Origin: Flavobacterium notoginsengisoli
GTDB lineage: Bacteria; Bacteroidota; Bacteroidia; Flavobacteriales; Flavobacteriaceae
Length of the DNA: 64,000 nt
NCBI RefSeq assembly: GCF_014207905.1
Contig: NZ_JACHLB010000001.1
Span: 1,428,723 to 1,492,722 of the forward strand
Direction of reading: 5' to 3'
In this document: positions 49,886 through 59,017 of the stretch, piece after piece
Numbering within the stretch: the stretch's first letter is position 1
Layout: each line of letters opens with the position of its first letter
Translations under genes and position numbers: made by a program
The notes under the pieces: generated by a model
The model's database searches: none
What the model saw: only the letters and a program-made list of their open reading frames with translations
What the model was told of the DNA's origin: nothing

Positions 49886-50977
49886 ATGACAAAGTATAAA
49901 TTCATACTTAGCGGAGGAGGAACGGGAGGACATATCTATCCTGCCATTGCGATTGCGAACGAATTAAAATTACAATTTCCTGATGCAGAATTTCTATTTG
50001 TAGGTGCCAAAGACAAAATGGAAATGCAAAAAGTGCCTCAGGCAGGTTACGAAATAAAAGGCCTTTGGATTGCAGGTTTGCAACGAAAATTGACTTTACA
50101 AAACTTAATGTTTCCGCTTAAACTGGCAAGCAGTTTATTGGAATCAAAAAGGATAATTAAAAAATTCAAGCCAAATGTGGTAATTGGAACGGGCGGTTTT
50201 GCCAGTGGACCATTATTGCAAGCGGCTGGTTCGGCAGGAATTCCGACAGTGGTTCAGGAGCAGAATTCATTTCCTGGAATTACAAATAAATTGTTAAGCA
50301 AAAAAGCAAATGCAATTTGTGTGGCTTATCAGAATTTAGAGCGATTTTTTCCAAAAGAGAAAATTGTTTTGACAGGTAATCCGGTTCGTCAAGATTTAAT
50401 TGATATTGATAGTAAACGAGATGAAGCAATTGCTTTTTATGAATTAGATCCGAACAAAAAAACACTTTTGGTTTTAGGAGGAAGTTTAGGAGCTAGAAGA
50501 ATCAATCAGTTAATTGAAAAAGAGTTGCAAAATTTTCTTTCGCAAGATGTTCAGGTAATCTGGCAATGCGGAAAATTATATTTTGAAGAATATAAAAAAT
50601 ACAATCAGTCAAATGTAAAAGTGGTTGATTTTATTGAAAGAATGGATTTTGTTTACGCAGCATCAGATGTAATTATTTCGCGAGCGGGAGCTTCGTCGGT
50701 ATCGGAATTATGTATTGTTGGAAAACCAGTAATTTTTATTCCGTCTCCAAATGTGGCCGAAGATCATCAAACAAAAAATGCGCAGGCAATTGTTGATGCT
50801 AAAGGCGCAATTTTGTTGAAAGAATCTGAACTTAACGAGCAGTTTAGTATTGTTTTTGAAGCGTTGCTGAAAGATGAAGGAAAACAAAAGCAATTAAGTG
50901 CGAATATTAAAAAATTAGCAATGCCAAAAGCAACTCAGGCTATTGTTGCTGAGATTGTAAAGCTTATTAAGCGGTAA
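49886..50977 (+). CDS. murG: UDP-GlcNAc:lipid I N-acetylglucosaminyltransferase MurG
   Basis: MurG adds GlcNAc to lipid I to form lipid II at the inner face of the membrane. The 363-residue protein has the GT-B signature [11 protein letters not shown] (10-20), [32 protein letters not shown] and the donor-site [14 protein letters not shown] and [11 protein letters not shown], then [16 protein letters not shown]. Complete at both ends. A 128-base gap with a 23-bp inverted repeat follows. Confidence 0.97.
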   Translation: MTKYKFILSGGGTGGHIYPAIAIANELKLQFPDAEFLFVGAKDKMEMQKVPQAGYEIKGLWIAGLQRKLTLQNLMFPLKLASSLLESKRIIKKFKPNVVIGTGGFASGPLLQAAGSAGIPTVVQEQNSFPGITNKLLSKKANAICVAYQNLERFFPKEKIVLTGNPVRQDLIDIDSKRDEAIAFYELDPNKKTLLVLGGSLGARRINQLIEKELQNFLSQDVQVIWQCGKLYFEEYKKYNQSNVKVVDFIERMDFVYAASDVIISRAGASSVSELCIVGKPVIFIPSPNVAEDHQTKNAQAIVDAKGAILLKESELNEQFSIVFEALLKDEGKQKQLSANIKKLAMPKATQAIVAEIVKLIKR

Positions 50978-51082
50978 GCTATAGGCAGTAAGCTTTAAGC
51001 TTTTGTATATGGCCTAAAGTAAAAAAGAATCAAATAATAAAGACAAAGGTAGAAAGGCCTAAAGCTTACTGCCTATAGCTTA
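50975..51082. repeat. 23-bp perfect inverted repeat between murG and murC
   Basis: TAAGCTATAGGCAGTAAGCT begins the left arm 50975-50997, exactly complementary to 51060-51082. The loop is 62 bases. The left arm contains the murG stop codon TAA. The element lies inside the dcw operon. Confidence 0.9.
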
Positions 51083-51105
51083 AAGCAAATAAAAGCAAAT
51101 AAAAA

Positions 51106-52455
51106 ATGAATTTAAATCAAATACAAAACGTTTATTTTATTGGTATCGGAGGAATCGGAATGAGTGCTCTGGCTCGTTATTTCAAATTTATTGGAAAACA
51201 AGTTTCAGGTTACGACAAAACGCCTTCAATGCTAACTAATGAATTGATTGAAAGTGGTATTGATATTCATTTTGAGGATGATATAAACTTAATTCCAAAA
51301 GATTATTATGTTGAGAATACATTGGTTATTTACACGCCAGCTGTTCCAAAAACACATTCAGAGTGGAATTATTTTATAGAAAGACATTACGAGGTTAAAA
51401 AACGTGCAGAAGTTCTAGGAATTATTAGTAGAGATACATTTTGTTTTGCCGTTGCAGGAACTCACGGAAAAACAACAACATCTAGTATTTTAGGCCATAT
51501 TTTATTTCAAAGTGGAGCTGATGTTACGGCTTTCATAGGTGGAATTGTAGAAAATTATAATTCAAATTTAATTGGAAGCGGAAAAACAGTAACGGTTGTA
51601 GAAGCAGATGAATTTGATAGATCGTTTTTGCATTTGCGTCCAGATATTGCTTGCGTGACTTCTATGGATGCTGATCACTTGGATATATATGGGACTAGCG
51701 ATGCAATTCAGGCCTCTTTTAGAGAATTTGCTTCAAAAGTAGAGGATAAAAATAATCTCTTCATTACAAAAGAATTGCCTTTAGAGGGTGTTCAATGTGC
51801 TGTAAATGAAGATGCTGTATTTAAGGCTTTCAACGTTCGTATTGAGGATGGGGCTTATGTTTTTGATGTGCAGACGCCATCAGAGATTATGAAGGATTTA
51901 CGTTTCGGATTGCCTGGAAGACACAATTTAATGAATGGATTGATGGCTATTGCAATGGCTAAGACATTCGGCACCCCGACCGATTCTATTGCAAAAGCCA
52001 TTGCTTCATTCAACGGAATTAGAAGACGTTTTTCATATCAGATTAAGAGTGAAAATTTAGTTTATATTGATGATTACGCACATCATCCAACAGAAATTAA
52101 TGCTGTTCATCAAGCAGTTAGAGAGTTGTATCCGGGACGTAAAGTTTTGGCAATTTTCCAGCCGCATTTATTCAGCAGAACTAGAGATTTTGTTGACGGA
52201 TTTGCTGAAAGCTTATCGCAATTTGATGAAGTGTTTTTGATGGATATTTACCCTGCAAGAGAGCTTCCGATGGAAGGAGTGACTTCTGAGTGGCTTTTGG
52301 GTAAAATGACAAATACGAACAAAAAAATTGTTGCAAAAGAAGATTTATTAGGTGAAATCAAAGCCAGTGATGCGCCTATAATTGTAACAATTGGAGCTGG
52401 TGATCTGGGAGAAATGGTTCCGTCAATAAAAAAGGTTTTAAATGAAAATATTTAA
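51106..52455 (+). CDS. murC: UDP-N-acetylmuramate-L-alanine ligase
   Basis: MurC joins L-alanine to UDP-MurNAc, the first peptide step. The 449-residue protein has GIGGIGMSALARYF (5-18), the P-loop GTHGKTTTSSILG, VVEADEFDRSF, DHLDIYG, GRHNLMNGLMAIAMA, and the late DDYAHHPTEINAV, which is typical of MurC. No missing segment. The stop overlaps ftsQ by 14 bases. Confidence 0.97.
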   Translation: MNLNQIQNVYFIGIGGIGMSALARYFKFIGKQVSGYDKTPSMLTNELIESGIDIHFEDDINLIPKDYYVENTLVIYTPAVPKTHSEWNYFIERHYEVKKRAEVLGIISRDTFCFAVAGTHGKTTTSSILGHILFQSGADVTAFIGGIVENYNSNLIGSGKTVTVVEADEFDRSFLHLRPDIACVTSMDADHLDIYGTSDAIQASFREFASKVEDKNNLFITKELPLEGVQCAVNEDAVFKAFNVRIEDGAYVFDVQTPSEIMKDLRFGLPGRHNLMNGLMAIAMAKTFGTPTDSIAKAIASFNGIRRRFSYQIKSENLVYIDDYAHHPTEINAVHQAVRELYPGRKVLAIFQPHLFSRTRDFVDGFAESLSQFDEVFLMDIYPARELPMEGVTSEWLLGKMTNTNKKIVAKEDLLGEIKASDAPIIVTIGAGDLGEMVPSIKKVLNENI

Positions 52456-53164
52456 TTGGACAAATATTCGATTAGTACTCATTATTGGACTTGTTCTTTT
52501 TCTATATTCTTTCGCTCAGCATCGAAATGGAGATAGAAAATTGAAAAAATCTATGGTCGTTTTTGTAGGAGAAAATACGCTTTTTGTTAAGCCCGAAACG
52601 GTTAATAAATTGTTGATAGAAAATAAAAGAGACGCTTCCAGTATTAGAAAAGATGAAGTAGATTTGAATAAGATAGAGAAAACCCTCGATACACAAGAGA
52701 TGATTGAAAAGTCAAATGTTTTTGTAAGTATCGATGGAGTTCTAAAAGCAGTAGTAAAACAGAAGACGCCCATAGCAAGAGTTTATGAAGGCGGTTCTTC
52801 TTTTTATATTGATTACGAGGGTAATAAAATGCCTTTGTCTGACAATTTCACTGCGAGAGTTCCTCTTGTTTCAGGGGCAATTAATGAAAAAAATAACGAA
52901 GATTTAGCCGCTTTATTTCGCACAATTTATGACGATGCGTTTTTGAAAAAAAACATCATTGCTATAGAGATTATGCCGAATGGAAGCCTAAAAATGTTTA
53001 ACCGTAACTATGATTACTTTATAGATTTCGGAAGAACAATGAATGTTGATAAGAAATTTAAAAACTATAAAGCGTTTTTTCAAAAAGCAGTTTTAGATAG
53101 TTCGTTATACAAATACAAAAAGATTGACCTTAGGTTTACGGAACAAGTAGTTTGCACTAAATAA
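52442..53164 (+). CDS. ftsQ: Cell division protein FtsQ
   Basis: FtsQ is a bitopic scaffold of the divisome. The 240-residue protein has a membrane helix near 11-22 (LVLIIGLVLFLYSFAQ) and a POTRA/beta domain outside: VVFVGENTLFVKPETVNKLL, LNKIEKTLDTQEMIEKSNVF, KQKTPIARVYEGGSSFYID, KIDLRFTEQVVCTK at the end. Sequence divergence is high in this family; the assignment rests on size, topology and the position between murC and ftsA. Start overlaps the murC stop by 14 bases. Confidence 0.88.
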   Translation: MKIFNWTNIRLVLIIGLVLFLYSFAQHRNGDRKLKKSMVVFVGENTLFVKPETVNKLLIENKRDASSIRKDEVDLNKIEKTLDTQEMIEKSNVFVSIDGVLKAVVKQKTPIARVYEGGSSFYIDYEGNKMPLSDNFTARVPLVSGAINEKNNEDLAALFRTIYDDAFLKKNIIAIEIMPNGSLKMFNRNYDYFIDFGRTMNVDKKFKNYKAFFQKAVLDSSLYKYKKIDLRFTEQVVCTK

Positions 53165-53170
53165 TAGAAA

Positions 53171-54577
53171 ATGGAAAAAGATAATATTGCAGTAGGTCTA
53201 GATATTGGAACAACCAAAATCGTTGCCATGATTGGCAAGAAAAATGAGTATGGTAAGTTGGAGATTTTGGGCATTGGTAAATCCAAAAGTTTGGGTGTTG
53301 CCAGAGGAGTAGTAAACAACATTACGCAGACGATTCAGTCTATACAACAGGCTATAATCGAAGCAGAAAATAATTCTGGATACAAAATTAAAGATGTGGT
53401 TGTGGGTATTGCCGGACAGCACATCAGAAGTATTCAGCATACGGATTACATTAGCAGAAATAATCCCGAAGAAGTAATTGGTGAAAATGATATTCAGCTT
53501 CTAATCGATCAGGTAAATAAACTAGCGATGTTACCAGGAGAAGAAATCATTCACGTTTTACCTCAGGAGTTTAAAATCGACGGACAGTCTGAAATTAAAG
53601 AGCCAATTGGAATGTATGGCGGAAGATTAGAATCTAGTTTTCACGTTGTAGTTGGTCAGGCATCTTCAATCAGAAATGTTGGGAGATGTATTCAGAGTTC
53701 AGGAATTGAATTGTCTGGATTAACATTAGAACCATTAGCTTCGGCAGATGCTGTTTTAAGTCAAGAAGAAAAAGAAGCTGGTGTTGCGCTTATCGATATC
53801 GGTGGTGGAACAACGGATTTAGCTATTTTCAAAGATGGTATCATTCGTCATACAGCTGTAATTCCTTTCGGAGGAAATGTGATTACAGATGATATCAAAG
53901 AAGGATGTTCAATTATCGAAAAACAAGCTGAGCTTTTAAAAATAAAATTCGGATCTGCTTGGCCAGGAGAGAATAAAGACAATGAAATTGTTTCTATTCC
54001 TGGTTTAAGAGGAAGAGAGCCAAAAGAGATTTCACTAAAAAATCTTTCTAAAATTATTCACGCAAGAGTAGTGGAAATTGTAGAACAGGTTTTTGCAGAA
54101 ATTAAAGCATATGGTCACGAAGATCCTCGTAAAAAGCTAATTGCCGGAATTGTTTTAACTGGTGGAGGTGCACAATTAAAGCACATCAAACAATTGGTTG
54201 AATACATTACCGGAATGGATACCAGAATTGGTTATCCAAACGAGCATTTGGCAGGAAACTCAGGAGAAGAAATTTCTAGTCCGTTATTTGCAACAGCAGT
54301 TGGATTGGTAATGAACAGTATCGAAAATAGTTCGCAAAGTGCTGTTAGAATGGAATTGGTTAATGAACAGCCAAAAGTTGTTTATAGAAACGCCCCTCCA
54401 GTACAACGATACGAAGTTGAGGAAAATTACGTTGAGAAAGTAGAAACGATTGAAGAAGATAGAGAACTTGTAAGTCAGAAAGCTTCTAAAGACGAATCTA
54501 CAGAAACCAAAATAAGGAGATCATTTTTTGATCGTTATGTCGACAAAATCAAAGAGTTTTTAGACAACGCAGAATAA
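53171..54577 (+). CDS. ftsA: Cell division protein FtsA
   Basis: FtsA is an actin-like ATPase that tethers FtsZ to the membrane. The 468-residue protein shows the actin-like phosphate loops VGLDIGTTKIVAMIG, DIGGGTTDLAIFKDG and VLTGGGAQLKHIKQL, with the 1C subdomain (FKIDGQSEIKEPIGMYGG). It is longer than E. coli FtsA (420) because of a charged linker (YEVEENYVEKVETIEEDREL) before the C-terminal amphipathic helix FFDRYVDKIKEFLDNAE. It is 6 bases after ftsQ and 86 before ftsZ. Confidence 0.96.
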   Translation: MEKDNIAVGLDIGTTKIVAMIGKKNEYGKLEILGIGKSKSLGVARGVVNNITQTIQSIQQAIIEAENNSGYKIKDVVVGIAGQHIRSIQHTDYISRNNPEEVIGENDIQLLIDQVNKLAMLPGEEIIHVLPQEFKIDGQSEIKEPIGMYGGRLESSFHVVVGQASSIRNVGRCIQSSGIELSGLTLEPLASADAVLSQEEKEAGVALIDIGGGTTDLAIFKDGIIRHTAVIPFGGNVITDDIKEGCSIIEKQAELLKIKFGSAWPGENKDNEIVSIPGLRGREPKEISLKNLSKIIHARVVEIVEQVFAEIKAYGHEDPRKKLIAGIVLTGGGAQLKHIKQLVEYITGMDTRIGYPNEHLAGNSGEEISSPLFATAVGLVMNSIENSSQSAVRMELVNEQPKVVYRNAPPVQRYEVEENYVEKVETIEEDRELVSQKASKDESTETKIRRSFFDRYVDKIKEFLDNAE

Positions 54578-54663
54578 ATAGAATAACAAGAGAAGGATAT
54601 TACTTTTTGCCCCAAGTCAAGAAGTAAAAAATGTACTAAATAAGAATTTCAAAAACCAAAAAG

Positions 54664-56640
54664 ATGATGAGCAACTCAGAATTTGGAAGTATTTCATTTG
54701 ATTTACCAAAAAATCAATCAAATGTAATCAAAGTCATAGGTGTTGGTGGAGGCGGTAGTAACGCAATCAACCACATGTTTAAGCAAGGTATTAAAGGCGT
54801 AGATTTTATCGTTTGTAATACCGATTCGCAAGCGCTTCAAAATAGTTCAGTGCCAAATAAAATCCAATTAGGAGTTAATTTGACTGAAGGATTAGGAGCA
54901 GGAGCAAACCCTGATGTTGGTCAGCAGTCTGCTATCGAAAGTATTTCTGATATCGAAAAGATGTTGGATAGAAATACGAAGATGGTATTTATTACTGCTG
55001 GTATGGGTGGAGGAACTGGAACTGGTGCAGCTCCGGTAATTGCTCAATTAGCTAAAGAAAGAGAAATATTAACTGTTGGTATCGTGACGATTCCTTTTCA
55101 ATTTGAAGGGAAAGTACGTCAGGAGCAAGCGATTATTGGAATCGAGAAATTGCGTAAGCAGGTAGATTCTTTAATTGTAATCAACAACAATAAATTAAGA
55201 GAAGTATACGGAAATCTTGGTTTCAAAGCTGGATTCTCGAAAGCGGATGAAGTTTTAGCAACTGCCTCTAGAGGTATTGCTGAAGTAATTACGCACCACT
55301 ATACTCAAAATATCGATTTACGTGATGCAAAAACTGTTTTATCAAACAGTGGAACTGCGATCATGGGATCTTCTGTGGCAGCAGGTGAAAACAGAGCAAA
55401 AGATGCAATTATCTCAGCTTTAGATTCTCCGTTGTTAAACGATAATAAAATTACAGGTGCCAAAAACGTATTGTTGCTTATCGTTTCTGGAACTAATGAG
55501 ATTACTCTTGACGAAATTGGAGAAATCAACGATCACATTCAAGCTGAGGCTGGTTATAATGCAAATATTATCATGGGAGTTGGTGAAGACGAAACTCTTG
55601 GTGAAGCAATTGCAGTAACTATTATTGCTACAGGTTTTGATGTAGAACAACAAAATGAAATTGTAAATACAGAACCTAAAAAAATCATTCATACGTTGGA
55701 AGATGAGCAAAGAAGTGTTCATAATTTGACGAACAGGCCACTTTCTTCTTTCGACTTAACAGTTGATACACCAACAGCAAAGGTTGAAGATAAAGTTGTT
55801 TTTGATTTAACGGATGATGAAGATGAAACATTTGCTCCAACTCCGGTTCAAGCTGTTGCTCCAGCAATCAATCAGGAAGAATTGGTAGTAATGTCTGAGT
55901 TCATCAAAAATCTAGATGTAACTTTCGAAATTGTTTCGCCAATTACAGATATCGATTTTACAATTTCTGCACCAGAAGTACCTGTTCAGCAAATGCAACA
56001 GCCAGTACAACAGCAAAGAGTATTTGAAAAAGAAGAACAAACAACTTTTTCTTTTGATCTTCCTTTGTTTAAACAAGAGCCTATAAAAAGAGAGCCTGTT
56101 GTAGAAGATAATAGAGTTTTATTCGAATTGACAAATGAAACTCGTGAAATCAAAGTTAATGATCCTGTGCAGTTTGTACCTGTAACAGAGGTTTCAGATA
56201 ACGGAGTTGTGAGATATTCTCTAGAAGAATATATGGAAGTAGAAAACGATTTATTGGCTTCTAAACCAGTTGAAAAAGTGGTTGAAGATGTTGTTCCAGA
56301 AGAATTAAATATCACTTTGAAACCAAGAGTTGATTTTGCTAGCCAACCAGATTTCTCTACAACTTCTGAGGTTTCTCCTTTAGAATTAACTATTGAAGAA
56401 ACATTACGTTTGAGAGCTGAAGAAAGAAGAAAGAAACTAAAAGAGTTTAACTATAAATTCCATAATAATGTTTCTAGAATAGACGAGCTGGAAAAAGAAC
56501 CAGCTTACAAAAGATTAGGAATTGACTTGTCTAATTCGCAATCAAATAATGCAAATTCTAGAATTTCTGTTGGAACAGACAGTAATAATGATTTACAAAT
56601 ACGTTCTAACAATTCATTTTTGCACGATAACGTAGATTAA
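54664..56640 (+). CDS. ftsZ: Cell division protein FtsZ with long C-terminal extension
   Basis: FtsZ is a tubulin-like GTPase that forms the Z-ring. Residues 20-330 have the core: GVGGGGSNAINHM, the GGGTGTGAAP loop (115-124), the T7 region and GFKAGFSKADEVLATASRG. The following about 330 residues are a low-complexity, acidic, Gln/Pro/Val-rich linker (VQQMQQPVQQQRVFEKEEQT) plus a basic-acidic helix (RLRAEERRKKLKEF) and YKRLGIDLSNSQ near the end. Total 658 residues versus about 380-400 in most bacteria. A second ATG follows the first directly. The terminator after it ends the cluster. Confidence 0.97.
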   Translation: MMSNSEFGSISFDLPKNQSNVIKVIGVGGGGSNAINHMFKQGIKGVDFIVCNTDSQALQNSSVPNKIQLGVNLTEGLGAGANPDVGQQSAIESISDIEKMLDRNTKMVFITAGMGGGTGTGAAPVIAQLAKEREILTVGIVTIPFQFEGKVRQEQAIIGIEKLRKQVDSLIVINNNKLREVYGNLGFKAGFSKADEVLATASRGIAEVITHHYTQNIDLRDAKTVLSNSGTAIMGSSVAAGENRAKDAIISALDSPLLNDNKITGAKNVLLLIVSGTNEITLDEIGEINDHIQAEAGYNANIIMGVGEDETLGEAIAVTIIATGFDVEQQNEIVNTEPKKIIHTLEDEQRSVHNLTNRPLSSFDLTVDTPTAKVEDKVVFDLTDDEDETFAPTPVQAVAPAINQEELVVMSEFIKNLDVTFEIVSPITDIDFTISAPEVPVQQMQQPVQQQRVFEKEEQTTFSFDLPLFKQEPIKREPVVEDNRVLFELTNETREIKVNDPVQFVPVTEVSDNGVVRYSLEEYMEVENDLLASKPVEKVVEDVVPEELNITLKPRVDFASQPDFSTTSEVSPLELTIEETLRLRAEERRKKLKEFNYKFHNNVSRIDELEKEPAYKRLGIDLSNSQSNNANSRISVGTDSNNDLQIRSNNSFLHDNVD

Positions 56641-56664
56641 TTTTTAGCATCATAATAATAGATG

Positions 56665-56692
56665 ACCCGAAAATTGGATTTAATTTTCGGGT
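56665..56692 (+). terminator. Terminator of the dcw cluster
   Basis: ACCCGAAAATT and AATTTTCGGGT (11 bp, perfect) with a 6-base loop, then a T run. It is 24 bases after the ftsZ stop. Confidence 0.85.
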
Positions 56693-56758
56693 TATTTTTT
56701 TTATCTTCGCACAGAATTTCAAAATTTGACTTTTAAAATAGTATTTTAAAGACAATAT

Positions 56759-56823
56759 TGTCGCCCTGAGCGTAGTCGAAGGGCTTCTCGTTGGAAAGGG
56801 CTTCGACTCCGCTCAGCCTGACA
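56759..56823. repeat. Imperfect inverted repeat of the CTGAGCGGAGTCGAAG type
   Basis: The arms 56759-56784 and 56798-56823 share CTGAGCG-AGTCGAAG in inverse orientation with about five mismatches. It lies between the ftsZ terminator and yqeY. Confidence 0.7.
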
Positions 56824-56900
56824 GACTATACTATTAGTCGAACAAACAAATTATTATAATCAATTAATAGGCATTAGCTTATTTAAAATAAAACATAAAC

Positions 56901-57350
56901 ATGAGTTTACAAGCACAAATCATGGACGAAATTAAAACCGCCATGAAAGCAAAAGATACTGTTGCTTTAGAAGCTTTAAGAGCAGTAAAATCTGAATTAT
57001 TATTAGCTTCAACAGCTTCAGGTTCTAAAGAAGAATTATCAGAAGACGAAGAAATTAAATTGCTTCAAAGATTAGTTAAAACTCGTAAAGAGAGCGCAAG
57101 AATCTTTACAGAACAAAACCGTCCTGATTTAGCAGAACCAGAATTGGCTCAAGTTGCTGTAATCGAGAAGTTTTTACCAGCTCAATTAAGTGAAGAAGAA
57201 GTAGAAGCTGTAATCGCAAAAATCATTGCTGAAACAGGAGCTTCAGGAATTGCTTCAATGGGTAAAGTAATGGGATTAGCTTCTGCTCAATTGGGTGGAA
57301 CTGCTGAAGGAAAAACCATTTCTACAATTGTAAAGAAATTATTATCATAA
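56901..57350 (+). CDS. GatB/YqeY domain protein
   Basis: The 149-residue protein is a full-length YqeY domain, an all-helical fold shared with the C-terminus of GatB. LRAVKSELLLASTASG (26-41), KLLQRLVKTRKESARIFTEQ and the final GKVMGLASAQLGGTAEGKTI are conserved features. GatB uses this tail to bind tRNA, so a tRNA-related role is inferred, but the biological function of stand-alone YqeY is not established. It is not cotranscribed with ftsZ because a terminator and a repeat intervene. Confidence 0.9.
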   Translation: MSLQAQIMDEIKTAMKAKDTVALEALRAVKSELLLASTASGSKEELSEDEEIKLLQRLVKTRKESARIFTEQNRPDLAEPELAQVAVIEKFLPAQLSEEEVEAVIAKIIAETGASGIASMGKVMGLASAQLGGTAEGKTISTIVKKLLS

Positions 57351-57382
57351 AATTCCAAATTAAAAATCTCAATATTTAAATT

Positions 57383-57428
57383 CCAAATTCCAATACTAAA
57401 ATTGGAATTTGGTCCCGAGGCTTCGGGA
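57383..57428. repeat. Two adjacent hairpins (CCAAATTCCAAT and TCCCGA types)
   Basis: CCAAATTCCAAT/ATTGGAATTTGG (57383-57394 with 57401-57412, perfect) and TCCCGAGGCTTCGGGA (57413-57428). They lie between yqeY and the tRNA-Arg. Confidence 0.7.
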
Positions 57429-57452
57429 TAAAAATTTGGAATTTAATATTTT

Positions 57453-57526
57453 GACCTCGTAGTTCAACTGGATAGAATATCAGATTTCGGCTCTGAGGGT
57501 TGGGGGTTCGAACCCCTCCGGGGTCA
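57453..57526 (+). tRNA. tRNA-Arg(TCG)
   Basis: A 74-base cloverleaf: acceptor GACCTCG/CGGGGTC (one G-U), D stem GTTC/GAAT, anticodon stem TCAGA/TCTGA with loop TTTCGGC (anticodon TCG, reading CGN codons), T stem GGGGG/CCCTC with TTCGAAC, discriminator A. CCA is not encoded. Confidence 0.95.
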
Positions 57527-57528
57527 CT

Positions 57529-57566
57529 AAAAAAAGCTTGAAAATATTGATTTTCAGGCTTTTTTT
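57529..57566 (+). terminator. Terminator after the tRNA-Arg
   Basis: AAAAAAGCTTGAAAAT pairs with ATTTTCAGGCTTTTTT with a single G-T, loop ATTG, T run. Confidence 0.85.
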
Positions 57567-57763
57567 GTATCATTAAAAAATGAATTCTAATTAAAAAGAA
57601 AAAGTAATTATTATGAATTAGGGTAGTGTGATTTAAAGACGAGTGAGTGTGTAAGTTTCGATAAACGGTCTGACGAATTTAGAGACAGATTTATTTTTAA
57701 AACAAAATTCTATTTTTTTTACATATTCAAAAGGTTAAGAGATATAAACATAAAAAATATTAG

Positions 57764-58954
57764 ATGGATAGCATATTAAATTGGTTTGGTCGATTTAAAT
57801 CGGATTCAATAGAAAAGAAAATATCACAGATTAATTTTAAAGATGAAAACTTTAAAAAAATGATACTTGATTTAAATATAGCATCTGTTACATCAATTAC
57901 AGAGCTTAATTGTGAAGGTCATGATTTGACTTGTATCGATGAAATTAAGTATTTTCCCAATCTAGAAGTACTAATTATAGATTCTTATGATTTAGAAAAA
58001 CTAGATTTGACTTTTAATGAAAAATTAAAAATAATTACCATTGAAAGAAGTGAGCATCTTACAGAAATTGATTTTTCAAAAAATATAGCGCTTGAAGTTT
58101 TAAAACTAGATAATCTGCTGCTGGAAAATTTAGATTTAAAAGCAAACTTAAATCTAAGACAATTATTTTTGGATGGATTAAATGAGCTAGATGATATAGA
58201 TTTAAGTTTAAATATAAATCTTGAAGAATTACATATTGGTCATATGTTAATCTCAGCCAGGGTAAATGAGAATAACAAAATGCTTAAAAAAATCTATTGC
58301 TCATATGGCGGTCATTGCATCTGGTATGAAAATGGATTAGCCGAATTAGAAGATCTTACATTAGAAAATGTAGAAATAGATTCGTTAGATGTTACAAGAT
58401 TTCCAAAATTAAAGAAATTGGATATAACTTGGAATCAAATATCCGAAATAAACCTTTCTCAAAATATTCTGTTAGAAGAATTACGTATTACTGATAATGC
58501 CTTCTCAAGTATTAATCTTGAAAAAAATATTAACTTAAAATATCTTCATTTAGGTGGAGATACGGAGCCTGAGTCTTTAGAAAAAATTAATCATACTCAT
58601 TTAGATTTAACACATAATACCCAATTACTTGAGTTGTTTATTAGTTCAAGTGGTTTGTCAAAAGTTGATTTGTCCAATAATTCGTTGCTTGAAAGACTTT
58701 ATATTGATGAAAATCCAATAATATTAATTGATTTGTCAAAAAACATTTTGCTTAATGATTTAAGTATAAAAAATACATTGTTGGAAAGCATCAATCTTTC
58801 AGAAAACAAGAAACTGGGAAGACTTGAATTAGAAAATAATAAATTGAAATCTGTCGAGCTTTCTAATGATATTGCTATTCTGGATTTAAGTCTATCTGAT
58901 GATATGCTTGATGATAAAACAATAAATGAACTACTTAAAAGAGGTTTTATTTAA
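57764..58954 (+). CDS. Leucine-rich-repeat protein
   Basis: The 396-residue protein has no signal peptide. From residue about 60 to 385 it consists of LRR units of about 20-22 residues with the LxxLxLxxNxxL pattern (LEKLDLTFNEKLKI, LKKLDITWNQISEI, LEELRITDNAFSSI, LEINLS-type units to LSLSDDM). The N-terminal cap is LNWFGRFKSDSIEKK. Such proteins usually bind proteins; no catalytic domain is present. It lies between a tRNA-Arg and a degenerate tRNA-like 3' end, in AT-rich sequence, so it is likely accessory. I cannot assign a role. Confidence 0.8.
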   Translation: MDSILNWFGRFKSDSIEKKISQINFKDENFKKMILDLNIASVTSITELNCEGHDLTCIDEIKYFPNLEVLIIDSYDLEKLDLTFNEKLKIITIERSEHLTEIDFSKNIALEVLKLDNLLLENLDLKANLNLRQLFLDGLNELDDIDLSLNINLEELHIGHMLISARVNENNKMLKKIYCSYGGHCIWYENGLAELEDLTLENVEIDSLDVTRFPKLKKLDITWNQISEINLSQNILLEELRITDNAFSSINLEKNINLKYLHLGGDTEPESLEKINHTHLDLTHNTQLLELFISSSGLSKVDLSNNSLLERLYIDENPIILIDLSKNILLNDLSIKNTLLESINLSENKKLGRLELENNKLKSVELSNDIAILDLSLSDDMLDDKTINELLKRGFI

Positions 58955-59017
58955 TGAATTAGTGATAACTCAAGACTAATCAATAGTTCAAATCACAAAA
59001 TTAGGCATCATTTAAAA

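Noticed and set aside
54664..56640. Fusion of FtsZ with a second enzyme in the C-terminal half
   Set aside because: The extension is low-complexity and charged with no domain motif.
56705..56712. TCTTCGCA-type box as yqeY promoter
   Set aside because: TATCTTCG deviates from TAnnTTTG at one base and is about 190 bases from the gene, so it was not listed.
57764..58954. Immune (NLR-like) or toxin assignment for the LRR protein
   Set aside because: Only LRR units are present, with no ATPase, effector or secretion signal.
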